Shown here: positions 25,965-35,695 of the stretch, piece after piece | How positions within the stretch are numbered: the first letter of the stretch is position 1 | Layout: each line of letters begins with the position of its first letter | From: Elainella saxicola E1 | GTDB taxonomy: Bacteria; Cyanobacteriota; Cyanobacteriia; Elainellales; Elainellaceae | DNA: 47,515 nt | Assembly (NCBI GenBank): GCA_002796835.1 | Contig: LUGL01000055.1 | Location: forward strand, 1-47,515 | Reading direction: 5' to 3' | Notes under the pieces: model-generated | Told to the model about the DNA's origin: nothing | Database searches by the model: none | Seen by the model: the letters and a program-made list of their open reading frames with translations, nothing else | Program-made: the position numbers and the translations under genes

Positions 25965-26870
25965 GTGTTCCGATTTGAGTCTCTTCAATCTTAAATAATA
26001 TTGCTGAATCGCAATTGAACTGGGATTGAATTGCAATTGAACTGGAATTGGTCCAGCAGAATTCTGCATCGTCCGTTTAGCTGGAATTTTCCTTGCTAGT
26101 AATATAGAGAAGTATTCCGGGATCGTCCGAATGGAAGATTTCTATCAAGTTGGATATGACTATCTTGATCAGGAGAGAGCTAGATCGATCGCCACTGCAA
26201 AGCTTCTACAAATTGCAATGAGATAAGTGCAATAGGGTAAGTTTGCTGAAATCTCAGGGCAAGAACTTGTGCCAAAAGGGAAAAGAAAAATCGCAAATCT
26301 TCAAGGCAAAAAGATATTGAAAGATGATGCATCTGGTATCAGCCAATGGAGACGTTTTCGTAATTAAAAAGCTGCTTCAAATGATAGAGGGCAAGCAAAT
26401 CTTGGGTTGATAGCCTAGAGCAATCATCGTGAACTCGAAAGAGGAGATTTCCAAGATGGATTCCCGTTACAAATTAAAAATAATAATGGGGTGCAGATTT
26501 GGAAGATAGATTGCTGATTGAAGGTGCTCTTCCAAACCAGAATATCGCTAAGTCACAGCGATTCAGTGTCAGCGATTTTAACCTCTGATTTCAAGCAGCC
26601 TATCTCAAGGGTTGACTGATTTTGCAAACTCAATATTTAGCAAAGAAATTCACCTGACGTTCAAGGAGAGTTGAGGAGCACCTGAGTTGGATCGGATGCA
26701 CAAGTTGACATCGAATGGTATTCGTTCGTGTGCAGTTAACCAATCGCTAGTTTTTGCAGCGTTCTAACACGGAAAAATTGTTGGGAGTAAAGAATGCTGA
26801 ACCCTTTGCAGCGATAACCCTGCACAACAGTTGTCAACCTCAATGAAGTTGTTTTGTAAGGAATAAAACT
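25965..26870. other. 0.9-kb non-coding region with a short tandem repeat
   Basis: No credible gene. GCAATTGAACTGGGATTG (26010-26027) is repeated as GCAATTGAACTGGAATTG (26032-26049) with a 22-base period. The remainder probably includes the promoter and leader of the stress protein gene; AAGGAA precedes its ATG. Confidence 0.5.
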
Positions 26871-28631
26871 ATGGCATTACACCAAGATCGTTCTAACCCA
26901 ATGACTGGTAACCAGCGTCGATCGGTCGGAGTGTTTCCGACCCGTCGAGCAGCAGAACAAGCCCTGCATGATTTACGGGACTCTGGTTTCCCCATGGATC
27001 ACGTTTCGATCGTCACGCGCGATGCCGATCGACATGATGAAATTGCTGGGGCGAATGTGCATGATCCCTCTGATACGCGAGGCGTTGGCAATGAAGCGGA
27101 TGAAGGGGGGACGATCGGTGCGGTCACAGGTGGCGCATTGGGTGGTCTAACAGGACTGCTGGTGGGTTTAGGAACACTGGCAATTCCAGGGATTGGCCCT
27201 GTGATGTTGGCTGGGGCAACGGCAACGGCAATTGCGACAACCTTGGCAGGTGGTGCGATCGGTGCGGTCACAGGTGGCCTGCTAGGTGCCTTGATTGGGC
27301 TAGGAATTCCTGAAGAACGGGCCAGAGTTTATAATGATCGGGTGGCGCGTGGCGAGTATTTGGTGATTGTAGACGGCACTGATGCTGAGATCAATCAAGC
27401 TGAGCGCATCTTGCATCATCATAAGATCGAAGAATATGGTATCTATGATGCGCCAGCAGCAACTGGCCACACAGCAGCGGGCGTGGCTCCAGGTGTAGGA
27501 CATCATCAAGGACATCATCGGCGAGCAGTCGGCATTTTCTCGAAACGGCAGGATGCGGAGGCAGCAATTGCAGATTTGCGGCAGGCAGGCTTTCCCCTGC
27601 ATCAGATTTCCTTAGTGACTCGCCATTTTGATCGACGCGAACCCTTTGCTGGTATTGACTTGCAAGACCGATTTGATGCGATGCGATATGGCATCCCATC
27701 CGATCGAGCCGAATTTTACAACAATCGATTTGGTCGTGGGGATTACTTGCTAGTTGTTCATGGGACTGAGGCTGAGATCGATCGTGCTGCCGATATCCTG
27801 AATCGACGTGGTATTCAAGACTGGAATATCTACGATGCACCGGTCCAGGATGCTTCCGTTACCCATACGGCAAATCCGATGCGAACGGGTATGGCCGCAA
27901 CGCCAGCTTCTGGAATGGGCGATCGGGTTAATCATCGATTCAAACGAGCAATTGGTGTTTTTGCTCACCGGCGAGATACGGAAGCAGCGCTGACTGAGAT
28001 TAGAGACTCCGGCTTTGGCATGGATCGGGTATCGGTGATTGCCAAAGACGCGGGACGTAATCAACAAATTGCTGGAACCAACGTCGGAGCCAATATCGAT
28101 CGGCGAACCGGCAACAAAGCGGATGAAGGAGCTAAAGCGGGAGCCGCAACCGGGGCCGCAGTCGGTGGATTGGGTGGTCTGCTGGTTGGTCTAGGCACAT
28201 TGGCACTTCCCGGTATTGGCCCTGTGATTTTGGGCGGAGCCGCTGCCACAGCTCTTGCTACTGCTTTAGGCGGTGGTGCGATCGGTGCAGCCGCAGGAGG
28301 TCTGGTGGGTGGCTTAGTCGGACTGGGCATTCCTGAAGATCGGGCCAAAGTTTACCACGATCGTCTCAATAAAGGAGATGATTTGGTAATGGTTGAGGGA
28401 ACAGAAGAGGATATTCGGCGGATTGAACCAATTCTGAAACGATATAACGTCCACGAATGGGAAGTTTATGACGCGAATGATGTCAGATCTTCTGACAATC
28501 CCAACACTGTTGATTCCATCTATCAGAATACGGTTCGAGACGAACGAACAAATCTGAATACTCCCACCACTCATACCGAACCAGAAGTGATTGTGGTCGA
28601 TCGACGTCGCGAGAACCTGGGCGATCGATAA
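26871..28631 (+). CDS. Triple-repeat general-stress-type protein with glycine zippers
   Basis: A 586-residue protein built of three copies of a small alpha/beta domain. Each begins R.(A/S)(V/I)G(V/I)F...R..(A/T)EAAL..LR..GF and ends (D/E)W.(I/V)YDA, similar to the YflT/GSP17M heat-induced stress domain. Copy one (about 17-193) and copy three (about 358-534) are interrupted by a long Gly/Ala-rich hydrophobic glycine zipper (about 79-145 and 420-487, e.g. GTLAIPGIGPV), a membrane-inserting hairpin. The middle copy (about 217-323) lacks it. Each copy also carries RGEYLVIVDGT or an equivalent. The tail of about 50 residues is polar. Function in stress or osmotic response is inferred. A BON lipoprotein gene follows within 100 bases on the same strand. 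Confidence 0.8.
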   Translation: MALHQDRSNPMTGNQRRSVGVFPTRRAAEQALHDLRDSGFPMDHVSIVTRDADRHDEIAGANVHDPSDTRGVGNEADEGGTIGAVTGGALGGLTGLLVGLGTLAIPGIGPVMLAGATATAIATTLAGGAIGAVTGGLLGALIGLGIPEERARVYNDRVARGEYLVIVDGTDAEINQAERILHHHKIEEYGIYDAPAATGHTAAGVAPGVGHHQGHHRRAVGIFSKRQDAEAAIADLRQAGFPLHQISLVTRHFDRREPFAGIDLQDRFDAMRYGIPSDRAEFYNNRFGRGDYLLVVHGTEAEIDRAADILNRRGIQDWNIYDAPVQDASVTHTANPMRTGMAATPASGMGDRVNHRFKRAIGVFAHRRDTEAALTEIRDSGFGMDRVSVIAKDAGRNQQIAGTNVGANIDRRTGNKADEGAKAGAATGAAVGGLGGLLVGLGTLALPGIGPVILGGAAATALATALGGGAIGAAAGGLVGGLVGLGIPEDRAKVYHDRLNKGDDLVMVEGTEEDIRRIEPILKRYNVHEWEVYDANDVRSSDNPNTVDSIYQNTVRDERTNLNTPTTHTEPEVIVVDRRRENLGDR

Positions 28632-28723
28632 AGCGTGATTTTCAAAATTTGAGGAGTAAGATGCTGACCTCTTATTCCTCTCCCTTTTCATCCAATTGTT
28701 TTAGCTCAACGAGGAATTTGATC

Positions 28724-29227
28724 ATGAAGAAACTAGCAACTCTGCTGCTGAGCAGCGCTTTGTTATTCGGTGGAGTCGCATGTTCTAATAACGCCAAAAC
28801 AAGTCCTGAAGCACCTGATACTACGAGTAAAGTTGGCCAGCCGCCTGAGAGTGCTGAAGCACAAGATATTCAGAATGATGGCACCAGCGATCTGCGTAAA
28901 CGGCAGCTTGAATCTGACATTCGGGCTAGGGAACAACGTAACAATACAACGGGAGGCGATGTCGATCGGGCTGATGGAGATCTGGAAAGCGAAGTTCGCA
29001 GTAAACTCGAAGCGAACCTGCCAGCGAGTCAATTAACCGTAGATGCCAAAGATGGTATTGTGACAATTTCAGGTACGGTTCCAACTCAGCCGCAGCTGGA
29101 GCGGATTGATCCGTTGGCTAGGGAGATTAAAGGGGTCCAGAACGTCGTAGTTAACGCCAAGGTTGCTGCCGCGATTCCTGCCCCTGAAGATGCTAATCCT
29201 CAGCCCCAAGGAACCAATAATCAGTAG
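28724..29227 (+). CDS. BON-domain lipoprotein
   Basis: A 167-residue precursor. The signal peptide and lipobox (LLFGGVAC, Cys20) mark it as a lipoprotein anchored in a membrane facing the periplasm. A polar linker (about 21-90) leads to one BON domain (about 92-150): SEVRSKLEANLPASQLTV, then DGIVTISGTV, and GVQNVVVNAKV. BON domains (OsmY-like) bind membranes or phospholipids and are common in osmotic-stress proteins. I chose ATG 28724 because GAGG lies 9 bases before it and it begins the signal peptide. It is 92 bases downstream of the glycine-zipper stress gene and shares a terminator, so the two probably form an operon. Confidence 0.9.
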   Translation: MKKLATLLLSSALLFGGVACSNNAKTSPEAPDTTSKVGQPPESAEAQDIQNDGTSDLRKRQLESDIRAREQRNNTTGGDVDRADGDLESEVRSKLEANLPASQLTVDAKDGIVTISGTVPTQPQLERIDPLAREIKGVQNVVVNAKVAAAIPAPEDANPQPQGTNNQ

Positions 29228-29292
29228 CAGTAATTTGCAACCTGTAATATTGGCTTCACAATAAGAAATCGGTAGCGATCGATATGATCGCT

Positions 29293-29340
29293 TAGGGGAT
29301 GGATAGAGTTCGCAGCATTGCACTCTGCCACCCCTATTTT
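29293..29340 (+). terminator. Terminator after the BON lipoprotein gene
   Basis: TAGGGGATGG plus AGAGT (29293-29309) pairs with ACTCTGCCACCCCTA (from 29322) with small bulges, ending in TTTT. It is a plausible rho-independent terminator for the stress-protein operon. Confidence 0.7.
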
Positions 29341-29420
29341 GATAGCTATTCTTTTAATGTCTTATTGATTTATTGCGCTTGAAGCAGAGCCGATCGACTC
29401 GGTACTTGATTAGACAAGGC

Positions 29421-30143
29421 TTACTTGATCGGCAAATAGGACTTCTCAGCCGTTGGCAGCGGATTGGGTTGAGGTTGACCTGTTTTTAAATAATCCACTA
29501 ACTGCTCTGCGGCCTGATTAATGTGCAACCGTAAAATTTCGATCGCACGATCAATCTCTTGCTGCTGACAGGCTGCTAGAAGCTGGTGGTGCTCTACCTG
29601 ACTGCGATCGCGATAGTTCAACTCCTTCATTTGCAGCCGGATATAGCGATCGACGTTGACATGCAGCGTTTTGATCAGGCCCAATAAGCGGGGACGATCG
29701 GCAGGAGCGTAAAGAGCGGCATGGAATTGCCAGTTCAGTTCAGGCCACCGCATTGGATCGCTCGTTTGATCAGTTTCAGCCAATAAGGCCGCAGCCCGAT
29801 CCAGATCAGTTGCAGTCATTTGAGGGATGGCAAGTTGCAAGGCCATTGTTTCTAGCGCCAGTCGAATCTCGCAAATTTCTTGCGCTTCTGTTGGAGACAG
29901 CGATGAAACCATCGCCCCTCGGTTGGGGTGAAAGTTGACCAGCCCCTCTGCCTCTAGCTGCCGCAGTGCCTCTCGAACGGGAATCCGGCTCACGCCAAAT
30001 TGGGTGGCGATCTCATCCTGCCGTAAAGACTGGCCTTCGCGAAAAATGCCGAGCTGAATGGCTTGCCGCAGGGCCTCTGCAATCAGGTCGGGGGTACTTC
30101 GTTGGTGTTGCAGCACTGAGGCTGCCAGATCATTTAAATTCAT
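29421..30143 (-). CDS. GntR-family transcriptional regulator (FCD/FadR-type)
   Basis: A 240-residue repressor or activator. The N-terminal winged helix (about 15-75) has QSLRQDEIATQFGVSRIPVR and EALRQLEAEGLVNFHPNRGA. The all-helical FCD ligand domain (about 85-215) has EICEIRLALE, the Asp/His metal-site pattern (NWQFHAALYAPADRPRL), and a late His (HHQLLAACQQ, then ILRLHI). FCD regulators bind small organic acids. The start codon ends 6 bases from a perfect inverted repeat (30149-30180) in the 68-base gap to leuA, so it very likely controls itself and leuA. The ligand is unknown; a branched-chain intermediate would fit the position, but that is inference. Confidence 0.9.
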   Translation of the reverse strand: MNLNDLAASVLQHQRSTPDLIAEALRQAIQLGIFREGQSLRQDEIATQFGVSRIPVREALRQLEAEGLVNFHPNRGAMVSSLSPTEAQEICEIRLALETMALQLAIPQMTATDLDRAAALLAETDQTSDPMRWPELNWQFHAALYAPADRPRLLGLIKTLHVNVDRYIRLQMKELNYRDRSQVEHHQLLAACQQQEIDRAIEILRLHINQAAEQLVDYLKTGQPQPNPLPTAEKSYLPIK

Positions 30144-30148
30144 ACTTT

Positions 30149-30180
30149 ATATTGTATACAAAAAAGATCGTATACAATAT
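30149..30180. promoter_or_regulatory. GntR double operator and divergent promoter region
   Basis: A perfect inverted repeat has 11-base arms, ATATTGTATAC (30149-30159) and GTATACAATAT (30170-30180). Within it lie two near-identical FCD-GntR-type boxes, TTGTATACAA (30152-30161) and TCGTATACAA (30168-30177), 16 bases apart. TACAAT-type -10 boxes occur within each arm on opposite strands, so occupied sites would block both gntR and leuA. Confidence 0.75.
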
Positions 30181-30211
30181 CCAATAACACCTCTTCCTTT
30201 AGGAGTTTGTT

Positions 30212-31828
30212 ATGAGTAGACCGCGACCCGAACGGGTAATTATCTTCGACACCACGCTGCGAGATGGCGAACAGTCGCCCGGAGCCACCCTCAACGTAGA
30301 AGAAAAACTAGCGATCGCTCATCAACTGGCCCTGCTAGGTGTGGATGTGATTGAAGCTGGGTTTGCTGCCGCTAGTCCGGGGGATTTTGAAGCGGTGCGA
30401 TCGATTGCTGAACAAGTTGGTAGTGCAGATGGTCCGGTGATTTGCAGTTTGGCCCGAGCAGTGAAAGCAGATATTCAGGCGGCGGCGGCGGCGCTGCAAC
30501 CTGCGGCCCATCCGCGTATTCATGTGTTCATTTCTGCTTCAGATATCCATTTGCAGTATCAACTGCGCAAGTCCAGAGTCGAAGTTTTGGCGATCGTGGC
30601 TGAAATGGTAGCTTATGCCAAAGATTTGGTTGAGGATGTGGAGTTCTCCCCCATGGATGCCACCCGATCGGACCCCGATTATCTCTATCAGGTGATCGAG
30701 CAGGCGATTCAGGCTGGTGCAACCACGATCAACATTCCCGATACTGTGGGTTATCGCACTCCCAAGGAGATGGAGCAGTTGATCCAAAACATTCAGGCCA
30801 ATGTGCCTAGCATCAACCAGGTAGTACTCTCGGTGCATACCCAAAACGATTTGGGATTGGCCACAGCAAACGCTTTAGCAGCGATCGAACATGGGGTGCG
30901 CCAAATTGAATGCACAATCAACGGCATCGGCGAACGAGCAGGGAACACCGCTTTAGAAGAAATCGTTATGGCGCTTGAGGTGCGCAAACCCTACTTCAAT
31001 CCTTTTCTGGGTCGTTCTGTTGACTCTTCTGAGTCCTTGACTCGAATCAAAACTCAGGAAATTTATAAAACCTCGCGCCTTGTTTCTCATCTGACGGCCA
31101 TGCAGGTCCAGCCTAATAAGGCGATCGTCGGTGCGAATGCCTTTGCACACGAATCGGGAATTCATCAGGATGGAGTGCTGAAGCATCGTGAAACTTATGA
31201 AATCATGGATGCAGCGGCGATCGGTCTCTCTGAAAATCAGATCGTCCTGGGTAAGCATTCTGGCCGCAGTGCCTTTCGCACCCGGTTGGAGGAATTGGGC
31301 TTTAGTTTGAGTGAGGCCGATCTCAACAAAGCATTTCATCGGTTTAAAGAAATTGCTGACAAAAAGAAAGAAGTCTCCGATTGGGATCTGGAAGCGATTG
31401 TTCAAGATGAACTGCATGTGCCGATCGAATCAGGATTTCAATTGGAGCATGTGCAGGTTACTTGCGGCGACTGTACCTGTCCGACGGCGACGGTGACGAT
31501 CGTCAAACCCAACGGCAAAATTTTTACTGATGCAGCAGTTGGCACAGGACCCGTGGATGCGGTTTATCGGGCCATTAATCGCCTGGTCGAAATTCCCAAT
31601 CAGCTGGTTGAATTTTCAGTACAGTCGGTGACTGAAGGGTTTGATGCCCTGGGAACGGTTACTGTGCGCCTGCGATCTGACAACTGCTTATTTACTGGGC
31701 AGGCTTCTGATACCGATATTGTCGTGGCCTCTGCCCATGCCTATATGACGGCTCTGAATCGGATTCACCGACATTTGGAAAACCGGGCTAAGCATCCTCA
31801 ACCCGATGTGGCAGGAATTTTGTTTTAA
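30212..31828 (+). CDS. leuA: 2-isopropylmalate synthase
   Basis: A 538-residue enzyme for the first step of leucine synthesis (acetyl-CoA plus 2-oxoisovalerate). The TIM-barrel domain opens with [15 protein letters not shown], holding the catalytic Arg and metal-binding Asp. It includes [11 protein letters not shown], the metal-ligand [16 protein letters not shown], and [14 protein letters not shown]. The linker contains [17 protein letters not shown] and [14 protein letters not shown]-terminal LeuA dimer (leucine-feedback) domain runs from about 400 to the end. Length and motif order suit a true LeuA rather than homocitrate synthase. AGGAG lies 8 bases before the ATG. Its control region holds the GntR operator. 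Confidence 0.95.
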   Translation: MSRPRPERVIIFDTTLRDGEQSPGATLNVEEKLAIAHQLALLGVDVIEAGFAAASPGDFEAVRSIAEQVGSADGPVICSLARAVKADIQAAAAALQPAAHPRIHVFISASDIHLQYQLRKSRVEVLAIVAEMVAYAKDLVEDVEFSPMDATRSDPDYLYQVIEQAIQAGATTINIPDTVGYRTPKEMEQLIQNIQANVPSINQVVLSVHTQNDLGLATANALAAIEHGVRQIECTINGIGERAGNTALEEIVMALEVRKPYFNPFLGRSVDSSESLTRIKTQEIYKTSRLVSHLTAMQVQPNKAIVGANAFAHESGIHQDGVLKHRETYEIMDAAAIGLSENQIVLGKHSGRSAFRTRLEELGFSLSEADLNKAFHRFKEIADKKKEVSDWDLEAIVQDELHVPIESGFQLEHVQVTCGDCTCPTATVTIVKPNGKIFTDAAVGTGPVDAVYRAINRLVEIPNQLVEFSVQSVTEGFDALGTVTVRLRSDNCLFTGQASDTDIVVASAHAYMTALNRIHRHLENRAKHPQPDVAGILF

Positions 31829-31850
31829 GGCACGGACCCGGTGAGCCAAT

Positions 31851-31892
31851 AAAAAAGAGTGGGTAGATGGAGTAATTGATGTCCACCTACCC
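31851..31892 (-). terminator. Terminator between leuA and the ctp gene
   Basis: GGGTAGATGG (31861-31870) pairs with CCACCTACCC (31883-31892), one mismatch, loop of 12. On the minus strand it is followed by ACTCTTTTTT, so it best fits the convergent protease gene and may also stop leuA transcripts. Confidence 0.75.
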
Positions 31893-31944
31893 ATTTATGC
31901 TTGAGATGACTCCTAAAATAGCCGTTCCAAGCTTTTACAAGCTT

Positions 31945-33273
31945 TTAGTTCGATCGCAACGTTTGGTCTTGTTCTGCGCTTAATCGCAACGAAGATTGAG
32001 CCGGTGTCCGACGGTTTGAGGCGATTGTCGGTTCAATGGCGTTAACAGCCTGAATATATTGAGGATCTTCAGGGGTGCCAATCAAGGTTTGATTTGCAGT
32101 GAGTACCCGTCGTTGCCCTTCTGTTAAGTTGATCTCAACATTAGGGGTAATCCCACGATGGCTAATGTCAGTGCCACCGGGCGTGTAGTAATGCGCGATC
32201 GTCACGGCCAATCCTGACCCATCTGACAGGGGATGCACCGACTGGACCAAAGCTTTGCCAAAGGTTGAGCTACCTACAACCACAGCCCGGTTGTTATCCA
32301 TCAATGCACCTGTGAGGATTTCGCTGGAGCTAGCCGATCCTCCATCAACCAACACAGCTAAAGGCAGTTGGGTAATGGCAGTTTGGTTGGCCTGAATGTC
32401 TTCACTCTTGCCGGTGCGATTGACCGTACGAACGATCGAGCCTGAATTCAACCAGAGCCGCGAAATCTCAACACTGGCCTGCAACAATCCGCCTGGATTA
32501 CCGCGTAGATCGAGCACAAATCCTTCCACATCTTGTTTCACGAGTTGTTCGATCGCGTTGCGCATTTGCTCAGGGGCATGACCACTAAATTCAGTTAAGC
32601 GAATATAGCCGATCCGGGTATTGTTCTCCTGACGCAGAGCATAGCTCACATTCGAAAGCTCAATTTTTGCGCGGGTTAGCGGCAACTCAAACGGGCTTTG
32701 CCCACTGCGCTGAATTCTTAAGGTAATGGGAGTGCCGATTTCTCCTTGAATCAGTCGAGAAGCCTCTTCCACCGTCATTCCCTGGGTGGATCTGCCATCG
32801 ATCGCGAGAATTTGATCGCCTGTTTGAATCCCTGCTTCACTGGCTGGAGAGTTAGCGATCGGTTCCACGACGGTCAAAGTTTGAGAATTGGCATCCAGTC
32901 TCAAGCGGATGCCTACTCCTGAAAGTTCCCCTGAGGTTTGGCTGGATAAGGCCTGATACTGTTCAGGATCAAGGAATCTTGTATAGGGATCACCCAATTG
33001 CTCTAGGGCTTGCCGCAAAGCGAGATAAGCTTCTTCATGATTAGTATAGTGGCGGCTGAGCAAATCCTGGCGCACAGTTTGCCAATTGACCTGGTTAAAG
33101 CTGGTATCAACATACTCTCGATTGACGATTTGCCAAGCTTCGTCTAAAACCGCTTTCGGGCTATCTTCAAAGGCTTGAACCGGACGTTCGAGATGAATTA
33201 AAGAAGTTGTAACAAGGGTGCTGCTAAAAAAAGCGAGGGGCAGGATACGAAACAAATTACGAACTTGCGTCAT
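31945..33273 (-). CDS. Carboxyl-terminal processing protease (S41)
   Basis: A 442-residue exported serine protease of the CtpA/CtpB/CtpC group. A signal peptide spans about 1-33 (LPLAFFSSTLVTTSLI). A helical segment (ALRQALEQLGDPYTRFLDPEQ) is followed by a PDZ domain (about 115-190, GVGIRL, then ASEAGIQTGDQILAIDG). The S41 core shows GFVLDLRGNPGGLL, DGGSASSSEILTGAL with the nucleophile Ser, and STFGKALVQS with the catalytic Lys. In cyanobacteria one paralogue, CtpA, matures the photosystem II D1 protein; which paralogue this is cannot be told by eye. The substrate would be extracytoplasmic or lumenal. Confidence 0.93.
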   Translation of the reverse strand: MTQVRNLFRILPLAFFSSTLVTTSLIHLERPVQAFEDSPKAVLDEAWQIVNREYVDTSFNQVNWQTVRQDLLSRHYTNHEEAYLALRQALEQLGDPYTRFLDPEQYQALSSQTSGELSGVGIRLRLDANSQTLTVVEPIANSPASEAGIQTGDQILAIDGRSTQGMTVEEASRLIQGEIGTPITLRIQRSGQSPFELPLTRAKIELSNVSYALRQENNTRIGYIRLTEFSGHAPEQMRNAIEQLVKQDVEGFVLDLRGNPGGLLQASVEISRLWLNSGSIVRTVNRTGKSEDIQANQTAITQLPLAVLVDGGSASSSEILTGALMDNNRAVVVGSSTFGKALVQSVHPLSDGSGLAVTIAHYYTPGGTDISHRGITPNVEINLTEGQRRVLTANQTLIGTPEDPQYIQAVNAIEPTIASNRRTPAQSSLRLSAEQDQTLRSN

Positions 33274-34014
33274 GTGAGCTAACCCTAGGAGACAAAAGGA
33301 TATAAACGCTAAAACATAAGAATTTGGTTGCAGCGAACTAAGCGATTAATCTGCTTTTCAACAGGCTATCGCTTCAAGCCAAATTTTACTGGAGCCAAAA
33401 TCCAACGCAGTGATAGTCAGAACTTAAGCCATGTGCTTTAAATCAATTCGATCGGTTGTTTCAATCATCTAGAGCGACTAGCGCTCATTGTTGCGATCGA
33501 AAGAGGAAAAGTCGGGAAGAGGCGTGTTGATTTGAATGTTGAGTTCCTTTACAAACAATGCTTCATGCTTAATCTGTATGAGTGAGGACATCATCAAGAA
33601 GTTTCAATAAGAATTTGTGTGAGCGAGCAATGAGTGTGAGAAGGCAATTTAGGTTAGAAGACATCAGAATAGTCACCACAATCTACCCTTTTCGATTGAA
33701 GAGGGACGGAATGAAGAGAATCTCTTCTGATCAGGATTAAACTTGGATCTATTTACCTAATCTCAGAGTTTGATGAGATGCATCACAACTGAAACCTAGC
33801 TAAACATAGAACAAGCTGAGGAATAAATGCTCAAATCTAAACAATTGATCAAATTGTGCGAAGAGAGCCTGAGAAATGAGGAGAGCCAGAACAAGGGTAC
33901 TTAGAATGAATTTCCGTTAGTTTAGCAAAAGGTGAAGACCTCTTATCACCTCTATCCTTAATTTTTAGAGTAACTTTATAGTTGATTGAAATCATTGAGC
34001 GAAAAGGAGCAGGT
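33274..34014. other. 0.74-kb non-coding region between the ctp gene and hetR
   Basis: AT-rich, with no convincing ORF or RNA gene on either strand. It holds the promoter of the protease gene on its left and the hetR terminator near its right end. Confidence 0.5.
33926..33951 (-). terminator. Candidate hetR terminator
   Basis: On the minus strand, AGGTGA (33951-33946), 10-base loop, TCACCT (33935-33930), then TTTTG. It lies about 65 bases downstream of the hetR stop. The stem is short, so confidence is moderate. Confidence 0.5.
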
Positions 34015-35480
<1,466 letters not shown>

Positions 35481-35564
35481 CTAGCGACCGCTCCCGCGAT
35501 TGAAGGCAGCTCTGGTGATAACCGTAGAAATGCAAGCCTGTCCTAAAGTGATTTGTGTCGTCAT
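35481..35564 (-). CDS. PatX/PatS-like peptide ending in RGSGR
   Basis: A 27-codon ORF on the hetR strand from ATG 35564 to TAG 35483-35481. It ends AAFNRGSGR directly before the stop. RGSGR is the exact pentapeptide of PatS and PatX that binds the HetR hood and blocks its DNA binding. PatX is known to accompany hetR in filamentous cyanobacteria. The ORF starts MTTQITLGQACISTV, mildly hydrophobic and not a classical signal peptide. An in-frame TGA (35582-35580) excludes a longer version in this frame. No good Shine-Dalgarno is visible. Identification rests on the pentapeptide, its exact C-terminal position and the hetR context; the rest of the peptide was not compared with known PatX. PatX is more likely than PatS because of the hetR linkage. 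Confidence 0.78.
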   Translation of the reverse strand: MTTQITLGQACISTVITRAAFNRGSGR

Positions 35565-35670
35565 GGTAGGTATTTTGTATCAACGTCATCTACCTTCCAG
35601 ATACACGAAATACTTGGCCTGATCAGGAAAAAAATAAACCGATCGGCAAAAATTGCACAAAAAAATGGTA

Positions 35671-35695
35671 CAGGTAAGCAGTGATCACTTACCTG
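35671..35695. promoter_or_regulatory. Perfect palindrome just before the ictB start
   Basis: CAGGTAAG (35671-35678), 9-base spacer, CTTACCTG (35688-35695), immediately before ATG 35696. It is a candidate operator or a hairpin that would mask the ribosome site, lying between ictB and the divergent RGSGR ORF. Confidence 0.6.

Noticed and set aside
26131-26226. 31-codon ORF (starts MEDFYQVGYDYL) in the 0.9-kb gap
   Set aside because: No ribosome site, no context and too short to support.
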